64,000 nt of DNA from Litsea cubeba (GCA_012931725.1 CM022946.1:121303592-121367591), one strand, 5' to 3'; positions 1 to 12,822 are shown, counted from the first letter of the stretch. Notes: a model not told the origin generated them from the letters alone. Translations and numbers: made by a program.

Positions 1-49
1 CGCCTTAATTACTATATTTTATTGTACTAGCAAGTTGTTTTGCAGCACT

Positions 50-3000
50 ATACCTCCACGCAGACCCCCAGTGAATGCGAATGCATTGGGTAGTAATAAT
101 GACAGTGGGGTTGAGAATCAGATGATAGGCCAATTTCAGCAGCTAATGCAGATGTTAGTTGAATAACAACAATTAGCCAATGAGAATCAAGCTAGATTCC
201 AAGAGCATATGGCAAAGAAGGACGAAGAATTGACACAGGTTCAGAGGCAGTTGCTTGAAGTTTTGGGTAGGAGACCAAAACCAATGCCAAATATGGAAGC
301 TATGCAGAATAGAGACCGGGATCCTAATATCTTGTTTGAGAAGTTCAGAAATAGAGGTCCTAAGGAGTTCACAGGACAGGAAGATCCTCTAACAGCTGAT
401 GACTGGTTAGCCCACATGGAGAACATCTTTGATATCTTTGCATGTACAGGCAGGCAACAAGTTCTTCTAGCAGCGTCTTTGTTCACCGGACTGGCAGATA
501 TATGGTGGAAAACCATTAAGGAGGGTTATCAGAATATTGAGAATGAGATTGCTTGGGCCACCTTCAAACAACAGTTCAGTGAGAAGTATGTCCCCGCACA
601 CATCAAGAAGCAAAAAGCAGCAGAGTTTCAGTTGCTCAAGCAAGAGGACATGACCGTTCTTGAATACCTTACGAAGTTTGAGAAATTGTCTCGTTATGCA
701 CCGGAGCTTGTGGATACGGAAGAGAAGAAAATCACCAAGTTCATGGATGGACTTAATCCCATCATCTTGAGGGATGCACTAGGTGTGGTACCACCGACTA
801 CTTTCCAAGAGGCTATCAAAAGAGCCTACAGGTTTGAAGACATCAACAATCAAATCATCAAGGATAATCAGAGGAAGAGGCAGCAATACCAAGGAGGGCA
901 GAAATCTTATCAAGGCAAGAGACAGAAGAAGCAGCAGAATGCTCCAGCTCAAGGTGGGTGTGAGCATTGTGGCAATAATCACCCTTCTCAGCAGTGCTAT
1001 AGAGTCACTGGTGCGTGTTTTAAGTGTGGTGGCACAGATCACCAAATGAAAGATTGCCCAAATAACAGGAATCAAGGCAATAGGGCACCTCAGCAGCCAC
1101 CAAGGCAAGCACCTCAGCAGAATCAGCAGGCAGTTCAGAATCAACCAAGACAGCAGCAGAATCAGCAGCCCCGTCAGCAACCACAAAATCAGAATGTACG
1201 TCCACCGTAATAGAATCGGAATGTGCAGCTAGGAAGGCCAAATCAGAACCAGAATAGACCGCGTCAGCAAGGCCACCTCAATCACCTCAATCAAGTGGAC
1301 GCAGAAGCAGCGGGAGATGTTGTGGAAGATAAACTCCTAATTTGTGATGTAGAAGCTAAAGTGTTGTTTGATCCGGGATCTACTCACTCTTTCATATCCC
1401 ATGTGTTTGCTAAAATGATTAGTGTACCTGCTAGTGAGTTAGAATTTGTTTTGACTGTTACTACTACGGTAGGGATATAAGTTGTGTGTAATACATTCTA
1501 CCCTAGTTGTTCAGTGAAGATGGGAGATGTCATTTTCCCGGTAGACCTTATTATCTTAGTTATGCATGACTTCGATGTCATTTTAGGCATGGATTGGTTA
1601 GCGGGACATCATGCCTCCATGGATTGCTATAGCAAGACCATTGCTTTTAGATTGGACGGGATATCCTCCGGGGTGAAATTTCAGGGAGAGAAAAGGGTTT
1701 CTCCGGCTAGGTTTATTTCAGCTCTTTCTGCAGCTAAGTTGTTGAGATAAGGATGTGAAGGATTCATTGCGTTTGTCACCAAGGATGAATAGTCCCAAGG
1801 GGTGGAGAATATCCCGGTAGTGTGAGAGTTTCCCGATGTTTTTCCGGAAGAGATTCCAGGTTTACCACCTGTCAGAGAGGTTGAGTTTACAATAGAGTTG
1901 ATTCCAGGGACTGCTCCGATCTCCATTGCTCCTTACAGGATGGCTCCAGCAGAGTTAGGAGAATTGAAACTACAGTTACAAGAGTTACTAGACAAAGGCT
2001 TTGTAAGGTCAAGTGTTTCACCATGGGGAGCCCCAGTGCTATTTGTCAAGAAGAAAGATGGAAGCTTGAGGATGTGTATAGACTACAGAAAATTGAATCA
2101 AGTGACCATCAAGAACAAGTACCCTTTGCCAAGGATAGACGAGTTGTTTGATCAGTTGCAAGGTGCAGAGTTTTTCTCGAAGACAGATTTGAGGTCCGGA
2201 TACCATCAGTTGAGAGTTAGAGAATCAGACATCCCGAAGACAGCTTTTTGGACTAGATACGGGCACTATGAATTTTTGGTGATGCCCTTTGGACTGACGA
2301 ATGCACTAGCAATATTTATGGTCCTTATGAACAAAATCTTTGCACCCTATCTAGATCAGTTCACAGTCGTCTTTATTGATGACATTCTAGTGCATTCCAA
2401 GTCAAGAGAAGACCATGAGCAGCATTTGAGGACTTCATTGCAGTTGTTGAGAGATAATCAGTTGTATGCGAAGATTGGGAAATGCGAGTTTTGGCTAGAG
2501 CAAGTCACCTTTCTTGGTCACATCATCTCGAGAGAAGGACTAGCAGTTGATCCAGCAAAGATAGAAGCAGTCATTAATTGGGAGAAGCCAAAGAATGTGA
2601 TTGAGATTAGGATTTTTCTGGGATTAGCAGGATACTATAGGAGATTTGTACAAGGATTTTCATCCATTGCTGCACCATTGACCAAGTTGACCCGAAAGAA
2701 TGTACCGTTCGTATGGTCAGAGAAATATGAAGCTAGTTTTGAAGAATTGAAGAAAAGGTTAACTTCAGCACCTGTCCTCACTTTACCTTCGGGGAGTGGT
2801 GGTTTTGTTATCTATACGGATGCTTCAAGAGTAGGACTTGGATGTGTTTTGATGCAAAATGGGAATGTAATAGAGTATGGCTCGAGGCAATTGAAGGAAC
2901 ACGAGAAGAAATATGCGGCGCACGATTTGGAGTTGGCAGCTATAGTGTTCGCGTTGAAGATGTGGAGACACTATTTATACGGAGAAAAATTTGATGTTCA

Positions 3001-4729
3001 TTCGGATCACCGTAGTCTCCAATATTTGTTCTATCAGAAAGAATTACACATGAGGCAAAGAAGATGGATGGAGTACATCAAAGACTATGACTTCCCGTTC
3101 ATCTATCATCCGGGGAAGGTTAACGCAGTGGCAGATGCATTGAGTAGAAAATCAGTTTGTTTGGCCAGTTTGCAAGGGTTTTACAATTTTCAGCAATTCG
3201 AAGAGTTGAGAGTAGAATTCCAACCTTTGAGGGAAAGAGTTATGTTAGCAAATATGACAGTGTCTGAGCCCGTCTTCATTCAGAAAATCAAGGACAGTCA
3301 GATGCAAGATCCAGACTTGGCTAAAATTGTAGAGCACATCTCAGAACACCCAGATTTTCAGATCATGGATGGAGTTTTGTACTTCCGTGGCAGGCTTTGT
3401 GTTCCAAAGATTGACAATTTGAAGGATGACATTATGGTAGAAGCTCACAATACGAGGTATTCTGTACACCCGAGGAGCACAAAGATGTACCAAAATTTGA
3501 AGAGTCGATTTTGGTGGAACAATATGAAGAGAGAGATAGCAGCCTTCGTATCTAGATGCATGACTTGTCAATTGGTGAAGGCAGAACATCAGAAGCCACC
3601 TGGTCTTTTGTAGCCATTAGAAATTCCAGAGTGGAAATGGGAACACCTGACTATGGATTTCGTCTCGGGTCTACCGACTACAAGCAGAGGGAACAATGCT
3701 ATTTGGATCATAGTAGATCGGTTAACGAAGTCGGCACACTTTATTCCTTTGAAGACCGGGAAGAAGATGCACATGTTGGCTTTAGCTCAAGCTTTCGTGA
3801 AGGAGATTGTTGGTCGTCATGGTTAGCCGGTCTCCATTACTTCAGATCGAGATAGTAGATTTGTTTTGAGATTTTGGAAGACCTTACACGAATCGATGGG
3901 AATGAAGCTTCAATTCAGCACAGCATATCACCCGCAAACCGATGGTCAATCGGAGAGAACTATTCAGACCCTTGAAGACATGCTTAGGGCTTGTGTACTT
4001 GATTTCAAGAATCAATGGGATGAGAATTTACCGCTCTATGAGTTTGCCTACAACAATAGTTACCATTCAAGCATAAGGATGGCCCCTTTCGAAGCGTTGT
4101 ATGGCAGGAAGTGTAGAACTACAGTGTGTTGGGAAGAAGTCGGAGAACGTAGTTTTCATGGTCCTTCTTTGGTTGAAGAGACGAGTGATAAAGTCAGAAT
4201 TATTCATGAACGATTGAAGATTTCGAGAAGTCGACAGAAAAGCTATGCTGATGTTCGAAGGAAGGATTTACAATTCCAAGTTGGAGACAAAGTATTTTTG
4301 AAAGTATCTCCGGTCAGAGGAACGCTGAGATTTGGGCAGAAGGGCAAATTGTCTAAGAGATTCATTGGACCGTATGAGATCTTGAGTCGTATCAGTGAAG
4401 TGGCATATAGATTAGCTTTGCCTCCAGAACTTTCAAGTGTACACAATGTGTTTCACGTGTCAATGCTAAGGAAGTATGTCTCGGACCCTTCACACGTGCT
4501 ACATCATGAACCGTTGGATGTTCGAGAAGATGCCACCTACATTGAGAAACCAGCAGAGATTATTGACACCAAAGACCAAGAGCTGAGAAACAGAACAATT
4601 CAGTGGGTAAAGATTCATTGGGAGAATAATGGACCAGAAGAGGCCACTTGGGAACTTCGTGATCAGGTCCGGAAGAAATACCCTCAGCTATTTCCAGAGG
4701 TTAGTGATCATTTGGAGGACCAAATGTGA
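50..4729 (+). pseudogene. Tekay-1 gag-pol polyprotein, stop-riddled
   Basis: One reading frame (frame 2) runs from an expected start, here ATA instead of the ATG seen in Tekay-2, to the TGA at 4727. Visible in order: gag core (about 330-850); two CCHC knuckles, CEHCGNNHPSQQC (959-997) and CFKCGGTDHQMKDC (1016-1057); aspartic protease DPGSTHSFIS (from 1370); RT with FIDD at 2372-2383; RNase H with YTDAS at 2813; integrase zinc region ending CMTCQ (about 3557), catalytic part to QSERTIQT (about 3950); chromodomain (about 4540-4700, ending EEATWELRDQVRKKYPQLF). In-frame stops lie near 164, 1208, 1211, 1478, 1748, 1787, 1823, 3611 and 3824. No net frameshift occurs across 4.7 kb. The product would act in the retrotransposon particle and in integration; this copy is dead. 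Confidence 0.93.
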
Positions 4730-4734
4730 TTTTT

Positions 4735-4746
4735 AGGGGTGGAGGA
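4735..4746 (+). promoter_or_regulatory. polypurine tract of Tekay-1
   Basis: The purine run AGGGGTGGAGGA directly abuts the TGTCAG start of the 3' LTR. It is placed as expected for the plus-strand primer of reverse transcription. Confidence 0.8.
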
Positions 4747-5246
4747 TGTCAGACCCCGACCCAGGTTTGGAATATTTAAGTATATTTTAATCGTGATTAG
4801 TTGATAAGTGGGATTAGTGGACGGTTAGCTTATTTTCTTAAGCTAGATTAGAATGTTTGAATAGCTTTGGGATTTTTCGAGAGTCGTTGACTTAAGCTTG
4901 TTGCGGGCCGGGGCGCCCGTGTGTTGTGTGTGATCTTTGGGGTTTAACTTTGATTTTTGTAAAATCCCAATTTTGTGCATTTTGACTCATTTCATTTAGA
5001 TTATCAACTTTCATGTTTTGACCATTTCGATTTAATGATCAGAAATCGCGTTTTTCGAGAAAAAGGGCAAAACTAACCTTTCACACAAAATCTGTACCCA
5101 AATTTTGAAAATTTCAGAAATTGACAAAAATATACTTTTTTGAAAGTAGAAATTTCGCTGATCGTTTTTGTCTTCTTCGTCATTTTCATTCAGGGCCCGC
5201 AAATGTCATTTTTAGCCTTGTGAAGATCGGGGCCCACAAACCCATC

Positions 5247-5254
5247 TTATAAGA
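5247..5254 (+). promoter_or_regulatory. candidate LTR TATA box (Tekay-1)
   Basis: TTATAAGA, followed by a CT-rich stretch typical of plant transcript starts. The same motif lies at the equivalent place in Tekay-2. The transcription start itself is inferred. Confidence 0.5.
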
Positions 5255-6107
5255 AGAGGCTCTCTTCTTCTTCCTTCATTTCTTTTTCCTGCACGTTTTG
5301 GAGCAAGGGTTTTTCCTTCTCTTCCAGCACTTTCTCTCTCATCTGAAACACCCATTTCTTGGAGTTTTCATGGAGGGTTGATCTCCTAGGGTTCTTCGTC
5401 ATCTTCCAAGCTTTCCAAAGACACCTTTTTCAAAGGTTTTGAGCTAGGGCAAGGTTCTCTTTCAAGATTCTCTTCTTCATTTAAGCTTTTCAAGGTTAGC
5501 AAAGGCTTTCCAAACTTGAAATCTTTGTTTTCCTCTTCATTTAGAGTGTTTTCATCCCACATGTAAGAGTTTTCCTTGGAGATTTACAAATGTTGATTTT
5601 TAGGGTTCTCTTTGGGAAAATTTTGGGGTTTTTGTAGATTTGGAGCTTGAAACACTAGAGCATTGTTTGAGGTGTATCTTAGCTCTCATCTTGGCTTGAG
5701 GCAAGTGGATTTTCAATTAATATGATGATTTCATTTTCTCTTGTTTCATTTCATGGTGTTTCATGCTATGTTCTAATCTTCTTATGTTTCATAGTTTTGC
5801 TTTGGGATAAATGGAGTAATGTTATGTGTGTTTTCACTTATGATATTGTTTTACAATGAATTGGAAGTTGTCCTCACTTTGGTCATCTTGAAAGTTAGCT
5901 TTCTTCATGTTAAGTGTTTGTGTTCAAAACAAAGGAGGAAATCTTTGATTTTAAAAGTATTGTGTTTGTTTTATTGGATTGATTATGGATGGTGATTTGA
6001 TGATTTGAGGAGGTCAAGAAAGGGCCCAAATAATGGTGAAAATGTGTATGAAAGAATAGGAATGAAAAAGGAAAGAAAAGATCTCAAAAATGAGAAACAG
6101 CACCAGC

Positions 6108-6190
6108 CGAGCCGGACTGGACAGAGCCCAGTCCGCTCGAGCAGACCTTGGGTCGCTCGAGCGAGCCCAGCCCAGCCTGGGGGCCTGTTC
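6108..6190 (+). repeat. CTCGAG-centred GC-rich palindrome cluster in Tekay LTR
   Basis: An AT-rich LTR contains a sharply GC-rich block with repeated GCTCGAGC palindromes separated by GGTC/GACC-type words. The block is longer in Tekay-2 (about 56040-56180). It can fold into hairpins in DNA or in the LTR transcript. Function unknown. Confidence 0.6.
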
Positions 6191-6998
6191 AGGGACTGTT
6201 TTTGGTCCGTTTCGAAAATCTGTTTTGGCCCATTTGAAAACTGTGTTGGGCCATTTTTAAGATCTGACATTGGGCCATTTCAAGGACTGTTTGGGCCAGG
6301 TTTAAAGGCTGTTTTGGGCTAGACCTAAGGCCTGATTTGGGCCTGTTTCAAGTAGATATTTAAACCAGTTTTAAGGGGAATTAATGGACTATTTTACAGG
6401 TTCATTTCCAGCCCATGCTCAAGTCCAATTCAGCCCAATCATTATATATATTCAAGCCCATTCAGCTCTTTGAAATTCTTGAGGCCATTATGTAAAGTGG
6501 TTTAACTTATGAACAAAACCATTTAGGAACCCTTCAAGTCTAAATGTACACTTCATCCCTTGTGATTGTCAAGGATCTTCTGTGGCACCAAATTACTTTC
6601 TATTAATGACAATAAAGGGGTCAAATGTATATCAAGACGACCCGCATAAGACTATTGAATCATCATACATTCATTCCATGTAAAAAGACTTTTGTTCGGA
6701 CTCTTTCATCAATCTATTTGGATGCTTTGAGGTGGTTTACCACATCTTTTGGATATTGATAAGACTACTCATCTATTTTGCTCGGATTCGTCAATATGCA
6801 TTTGTTCGGAGTAGATTTCTTATCGATTTTGGAAATATATCTTATGAACGGATTTGTATTACTTCGAGGTTTCAAACTTTTACTCTAATGGCACCACTAA
6901 GCTTAGGTTACCTTGTCGGACCGATCATCCGGCTTGCAATCTTTAATTTGTTCACCAACTGCAGTTTGGATTCTGTCTGTACAGACCATGGCAACGGT

Positions 6999-7090
6999 TT
7001 ATATCCGGTCGCACGTGTAGTGGCTACGGTTCTGTTTGATAACGAATATGTTCGTTCCGGTCCCACGAGTAGTGGCTACGGTTTTGTCTG
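6999..7090 (+). repeat. imperfect direct repeat in LTR (GTAGTGGCTACGGTT)
   Basis: Two copies of a roughly 35-bp phrase containing GTAGTGGCTACGGTT lie about 57 bp apart. Both are also present in Tekay-2 near 57090-57150. Confidence 0.7.
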
Positions 7091-7880
7091 CTCCCGTTAC
7101 TTCGGTGACAGGAGAATTTAGCTATACGTGGTCTGCCAATGTTTTATACATTTAATGTTTATCTTATGGTTCTTGTTTATTTCACTTATCATAGCATTGG
7201 ATTTGTAAACTATTAAGATGTCTATCTTTAGTTCTTCATTTCTATTATTCAGGATTGAATCGTGGCTCTCATTTATTTAATGTTTTACTTTTCTATCATC
7301 TTGTTATTTCTTATATTTGCTTGCCAGACCGTCGTGTCTGACCCTGTTTGCTTGGTGCCAGATGTTGAGCCCCTTGCGGTTGAGGCGCACTTCGAGCCAG
7401 AACCTATAGTCCTTGTGGAGGGCGAGTGGCAGCCCGATGACGTCATTTAGACGTCGGGTTGTTTTTGGAGCTGCGATCACATTTTGGGGAATAGATACTA
7501 TTATTTTTGGGATTTTTTTGTAGCCATTGTTGGCTTATTCTTTTTGGGAAAAATTGTAATTATTGGCTAACTTTACTTTTGTATTAAACTTGAAACTAAC
7601 ATTGGGGCCCATCTATAGAATGTTTCTCTTTTTGATGCTAGCCTCATGCATTCTCATCTTATACCCATATGATATGGACTTTTATGTTTGCTACAATGCT
7701 TCCGCGTAATTTCTTCGTTTGAATGTGATTCTTATTAATCACTGTTGGATCGGATTTTGAGGATCCTTACGGCGGAAACCTGTGGGAAACTAGCATGTGC
7801 GGGCGGAATTTTCTGGCCCGTCGCGCCACGACCCCAGATTAAGGTCTTGTTTAACGGGTCCTCGGTCCGGGGGCGTGACA

Positions 7881-9623
7881 ATGATCATCATATTCTTTTG
7901 CAAATTATACTTCCACTTGCAATACGTGGATTACTACCTAAGGATGTATGTGAGCCAATAATTGAATTGGGTAGCTTCTTCAAGAAATTATGTTCAAAGT
8001 CATTACAAAATGATGATTTAGATAGACTTCAAGAACAGATTGTGATAACATTGTGCAAGCTTGAGACAATCTTTCCTCCAGCCTTCTTTGATGTTATGAT
8101 TCATTTACCTGTACACTTGGCAAAATAGGCTAAGATTGGTGGACCAGTACAATATAGATGGATGTACCCAATTGAAAGGCACTTCATAATTTTGAAAATT
8201 GCCTTCGTGTTCTCTATACATGAATATACATAAAATATATATTATAATGTTGCCTTTTCACTAGGTACTTACGTACGCTCAAGTCATATGTTCGAAACAA
8301 AGCTCGTCCAGAAGGATCAATTGCAAAAGGTTATATTGCGGATGAATGCTTAACATTCTGTTCAAATTACTTGCACGGTGTTCGAACTAAATTCAATCGA
8401 GGTCCACGAAATGATGATGGATATGTAGGGTTTGGTGGGCTATCAATTTTCACAAAAAATGGTCGTGCTAAAGGAGGTTTTAAGCCATATCACCTTGGCA
8501 ATGAAGAGTTCAATCAAGCTTGTGCGTATGTGCTGCAAAACTGTGAAGATGTTTGGCCATTCATAGAGTAAGATACAAACTGTTATGTTCAATCAGATAG
8601 TTATAACTATATTTTTAATCATTCCTCACTGCATTAGTAACTACACTACTCACAGAGAACACAAAAGCGAGCTTACGAGGAAGAGCGTCATAAATGTGTC
8701 AGAGAGACACAATAAAGAGTTTCCTAATTTTTTCTACCAACGTGTAGGTGTATGAAATAATGTTTTTACTCTTCCTTATTACTTTCAATGTATAAGTAAT
8801 AGAGTTCTCTATTTTCATGTTGAAATAGGTGAACAAGCTATTTTCAGAAGGACTTGCAAGTGATGACCTTCTAAGCTTAGCCATTGGCCCATTGAAATTG
8901 GCTCACTGACATTCAGCGTATGTCGTGAATGGATTTAGGTTTCATACAAAAGATCGAGCAGTTGGAAGAAGAACTCAAAATAGTGGCGTTCTTGTTAGAG
9001 GAGATGATGAGTCTCCAGACAAAGAATACTACGTTGTGTTGAAAGATATTTTAGAATTGTCATATGTGGGAGAGAGAAAAGTTACTCTTTTCAACTGTCA
9101 TTGGTGGGATGTTGCTCGCTTAGGAAGAGGATACAAAGTTGACAGTTATGGGTATACCAGCGTGAACATTCACAGTTCTTTGACCAACAATGAGCCTTTC
9201 ATTTTGGCGTCTCAAGCTGAACAAGTATTTTATGTACAAGATCTTGTCAATAGTGATTGGCTTGTTGTGGTTAAAAGAAGTCCTCGTGATCTTTACAAGA
9301 TTCCACTAACCAATGATGAAAACTTAGATGATGATGATTCCAATGATGATGAAGAAGATGCTTACCAAGAAGAGGACATTGGTGGTGGATTTGAGTTGAC
9401 TTCCTCAATAGAGATCAATGATAACCTCACAGTCATGCTACGTCGGGATGATGTAGAACCTAATTGTGCTGATCTTAATGTGGAAAATGTTGCTGGCAAT
9501 AGCTTAGAAGATAATTTTATTAATGATGATGACATATTTGATGATGTGGACAGTGAATCAAATGATGTAGATGAACCAGACATTGATGAGTATTCATCAA
9601 CTGATTATAATTCTGATCATTGA
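7881..9623 (+). pseudogene. CACTA TNP2-like transposase, C-terminal remnant
   Basis: The encoded peptides match the plant En/Spm TNP2 C-terminus (DUF4218, then DUF4216). Exon-like blocks lie at about 7881-8190 (IRGLLPK, CKLETIFPPAFFDVM, GGPVQYRWMYPIER), 8266-8570 (KSYVRNKARPEGSIAKGYI, KPYHLGNEEFNQ), 8656-8747 and 8829-9623 (VNGFRFHTKDRAVGRRTQNS, VTLFNCHWWDV), with AT-rich introns ending in AG. An acidic tail rich in Asp and Asn closes it. The 5' part, including the catalytic core, is cut off by Tekay-1. In-frame stops occur at 8126 and near 8908, so it is decayed. The full protein would bind CACTA ends and catalyse excision. Confidence 0.88.
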
Positions 9624-9687
9624 TTTATAAAAATTACTCATTTGCTCATTAACCTTATTTTTTCAAAGAGCTTTTTATATTTGATGA

Positions 9688-9812
9688 TGTTGGCTCTCTT
9701 TGCAAGAGCTTTTTATTTCTGATGAATATACTCTCTGAAGAGGACATTGGTGGTGGATTTTATGTTGGCTCTCCTTGCAAGAGCTTTTTATTTCTGATGA
9801 ATATACTCTCTG
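9688..9812 (+). repeat. 75-bp offset tandem duplication with templated filler
   Basis: Two 50-bp copies (9688-9737 and 9763-9812) differ at one base. Between them, 9737-9760 is a 24-nt exact copy of the TNP2 exon sequence at 9369-9392. This looks like filler copied from 370 bp upstream during break repair. The rest of 9624-10013 is AT-rich and shows no gene. Confidence 0.85.
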
Positions 9813-10013
9813 CCATTATAGTGGTTGTCATTTACAACACTTATTGGTATCTTGTATCTATTTGATCTTCTTTGATGTTATCTTGCATCTTATGTCTTAA
9901 GAATAGAGATCATATCATGCATGATGCACTATATATATGATGAGTAATATATAGAACTTCTGTATGTATAGCACTTTAAATTCATGTTCTAATCTTTACA
10001 TTTTTTACAAAAG

Positions 10014-12216
10014 ATGACATTCAGAGGAAGGGGTCGTGGATTTGGTTCTGGTGGTGGGCAACAACTAAAAGGAAAGGCTACGCCTAAACACACTGATATG
10101 GGTGATGATCGGGGCTACATCGCCATTAAAGCCACAACAAGAGGAGGCACACACAACACTAAAAATCCAGAAGTCAGAACCATTGATGATGTTAAGGCCC
10201 CCAAAATTGCAGCCACAAAAACCACTGCTGCCCCTAAGAGAAGTCAGGACAAATCTAAATACCCAACACCAGCAGCCACCAAAAGAAGTCAGGGCAACTT
10301 TAAGTTCCCAACAACAGCAGCATCCACAAAAAAAAGTCAGGACAGCTGTAACTTCCCAACAACAACAGCATCCACCGAAAGAAGTCAGGGCTACTTTAAG
10401 TTCCCAACAGCAACAACAGCCTGAGACTACATTAGGGACCCATACCATGGCACAACAGTCAAGGATTGAGCTGCAAAACCTTATAGGAACAAGACAAAGT
10501 TTGGTGCCTCAAGCCCCACAGTATAAAGATGGCAAAGGGCAGGCACAGCAATAAAGACTTTTGGAAAAAGTTCAAGAACAAAACAGAGACCAAGGGCTAG
10601 CACAACAACAGAGAGAAGGCCAAGTTCAAGAACAGAATAGAGGCTCTATCTCTGGTCCTAGCAGTGAAGGTAACATATGCTCTCTTTCTGTACATGCACT
10701 TAATAAATGGCAGAGAACATACTAACCAATGGCTGTCATTGCTATGTACAGCCTCATGTATTGCTAAAGAGAGACGTGTAAGAGGAAAATATAAATGCTA
10801 CCAGGTTGATATGAAGACGAAGGGTGGTAAACTGAAAACCACCATCCCAGATGATATACTTAGACCTGTGAAGGATAATGCCAGAGATATCGCCAATTTT
10901 TGTGGGTTTATTGTTAGGTCCCTAGCTCCCCTTGACGTGGATACTTGGCAAGAGGTGGTTGCTGCTATGGGAACCCAAATGATGAAACAAGTGAAGGTAA
11001 TGTGGTAGTAATTAAGAAGTCTATGTTCTATTGTAGTTTTTGATTTTATACCTTAATGTAATATTAGTTTAATAATTTGATTTATTTGTTTTAGGAGAAG
11101 TTTATGGCAAATCCACATAACGAATTTCGGTTTGATGCGTTTTTACTATCAACAATGCAACGCTTGTATAGGTGCTGGAAGAATCGGCTACATATGATCT
11201 ATAAAAAGTACAACAACGACTAGGAAAGGATGAAGAATATTCCAGATGATGTTACTCCAGAGGCATGGAAGAAGCTAATGGACCATTTCAACAGCTTGGA
11301 GTTTCAGGTCCTATATAAACTTAAACTTAACAAGAAAAAATTAAATACTTATAATATCAATTCTGGTTTTTGCATCAGAATAACTATATCTTTTTTTATT
11401 TCCAGAAGGTAAGTCAAAGAAATTCAAAAAATAGGTCAAAGTTGACAACTAAACATACATGTGGTACAAGATCCTATGCCGAAGTAGAAGAGATGACGGT
11501 AAGTATACTTGTCAATTTAATATGTAGCTTGTATATATATACACATTGTTATATTTAATTCATTTCAATATGTGGGCTAACTAGTTGATTGTTGCCTTGA
11601 AAGAGAGATCCTATTATAGGTGAGAAAGCTCCTCCAGATGAAGTTTGGCTTAAGCAACATACAAAGATGACAGATGTTGGGGAAGTACGTTGGTTTGACC
11701 TTAAGTCTAAAGAAATTCATGTAAGTCTGAAAGCATATACATATTTATATTGTATAAATTTGTCATTAATTTTTTTTTTAAATCGACATGTACTCAAACT
11801 TAATACAGGAGCAATTGCATCAGTTTGTCATTGAACAAACAAATGTAGATGAAGGTGAACAGATGACTCGTGATGAAATCCTTTTTCATGTTCTAGGTGA
11901 AAGGTCTGGTTATTTTCGTGGCAAAGGAGCAGGGAAGAAGGTCCCGACCAAAAGGGGTAGGCAAATGGAAGATGTTAATGAGCAAGTGCAGAAAGCTATT
12001 GATCAAGCTAAAAAGGATATGATGGGCCAATTTACTGAATCCATGCTCGAAAAAGTTCGGGAAGAGGTAAGATCGGAGGTTCGTGCAGAGGTTCGAGCTG
12101 AGATACAAGAAGAAATGAAGACAGAGATTCGAGCCCAACTACAGCTTGATTTTGACACGATGTTTCAAGAGCGTATTGCTGCATTTTTGGGTTCTATATC
12201 ACAGTCGAGGTCATGA
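10014..12216 (+). pseudogene. TNPA/Ptta (Transposase_24-like) second CACTA gene, decayed
   Basis: It follows TNP2 in the same direction, as in autonomous CACTA elements. The N-terminus is Gly/Arg-rich (MTFRGRGRGFGSGGGQ) and leads into Lys/Ser and Gln-rich repeats with a frameshift between about 10390 and 10550. The core block (about 10775-10996) has KTTIPDDILRPVKDNARD and IVRSLAPLDVDTWQEV, the style of plant transposase family 24. Further exons lie at 11096-11308, 11407-11499, 11607-11719 and 11809-12216, with good donors GTAATG, GTAAGT and GTAAGT. The last exon ends in a long charged coiled-coil of Arg-Glu-Glu-Val repeats. A stop at 11221 interrupts exon three. The family binds subterminal repeats. 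Confidence 0.8.
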
Positions 12217-12822
12217 TACTGCAGTGTCAAAACTTGTGTTATGTGATTTGCATTAAGCAATACAATTAGTTGTTTTAAAAAAGAACTCTGTTATTTTAGG
12301 GCCCACCTGTTTGGGATAAGAAGTAGATTCCCTTTGGTCTACTGTCACCCACCATTAGATGGGGCCCGCCTCATCTCAAATCACATCATCCAGAGTTCAC
12401 TCTCTAGGGCCCACCACAAATCCTTCCTTTCCCATCTTATGGGCCCTGGGGTGGGTTATCACTTACCAGCCCCTTTCTCTATCAGCACACTACAAAAGAC
12501 AGTTCTTTTGTTCCCTCTTTGTCTACCTACCTTGGATTCATGTGCAGAAGAAGCCTTTCATTTCTGTAGCTGACTGATTCCCTCAAGTCAGCCAAACTCT
12601 CTCTCTCTCTCATATATCCAACCAGGTGGCCAGTTTAATAGTAAATCATAATGTTAAAACTCATTAGAAATATCTGAATGAGAATGTCTAAATAACCCGT
12701 GTTGCTTAGTTGGTTAATTAACTTAGGTTGCTCGGTTGGTTGGCAATCCCACATGTCATCCGACTTTCCTTGATCCATATATATGCTACTCTTCCTACTT
12801 TGTGGGCTCTATTAATGGTTCC
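12217..12822 (+). other. non-coding CACTA-A interior, GGGCCCACC-rich
   Basis: No credible gene. It holds several GGGCCCAC-type words, a short CT run near 12598 and AT-rich sequence up to the solo LTR. The last five bases (GTTCC) are one half of the solo-LTR target duplication. Confidence 0.5.

Larger units (their letters stand above)
1..7880 (+). mobile_element. Tekay-type Ty3/gypsy element (Tekay-1), 5' LTR off-window
   Basis: The window opens inside this element: base 1 aligns about 100 nt downstream of the primer site of the related copy starting at 54684. Order is gag, protease, RT, RNase H, integrase, chromodomain, then a polypurine tract and a 3' LTR ending GGCGTGACA. This order plus the C-terminal chromodomain places it among chromoviruses, most like the Tekay/Del clade. 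Directly after the LTR the sequence becomes CACTA TNP2 coding sequence, so the element inserted into that gene. The target duplication cannot be checked because the left end is missing. Confidence 0.93.
4747..7880 (+). repeat. 3' LTR of Tekay-1 (3134 bp)
   Basis: It starts TGTCAGACCCCGACCC and ends GGGGGCGTGACA, so the ends form a short TGTCA/TGACA inverted repeat. It matches the 5' LTR of Tekay-2 (54684-57945) along its length with many substitutions and small indels. It holds a TATA-like TTATAAGA, a CpG-rich XhoI-type palindrome cluster and phrases rich in TTGGGCC. Short ORFs in it are not supported as genes. Confidence 0.93.

Noticed and set aside
779..1186. Leu/Ile-rich antisense ORF under gag
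   Set aside because: Mirror of a Gln/Asn-rich gag tail; its hydrophobic look comes from codon complement only.
5983..6322. ORFs on both strands within the Tekay LTR
   Set aside because: They span the palindrome block, are not kept in the same frame in the second LTR, and carry no family motif.
7745..8128. 127-codon ORF starting before the CACTA segment
   Set aside because: It is a chance fusion: the first 45 codons are LTR end sequence, the rest is the TNP2 remnant. The start is not a gene start.
12334..12577. Short ORFs near GGGCCCACC words and a CACTACAAAAG sequence at about 12487
   Set aside because: The CACTA-like word is CACTACAAAAGA, not CACTACAAGAAAA, with no target duplication or subterminal array; coding unsupported.
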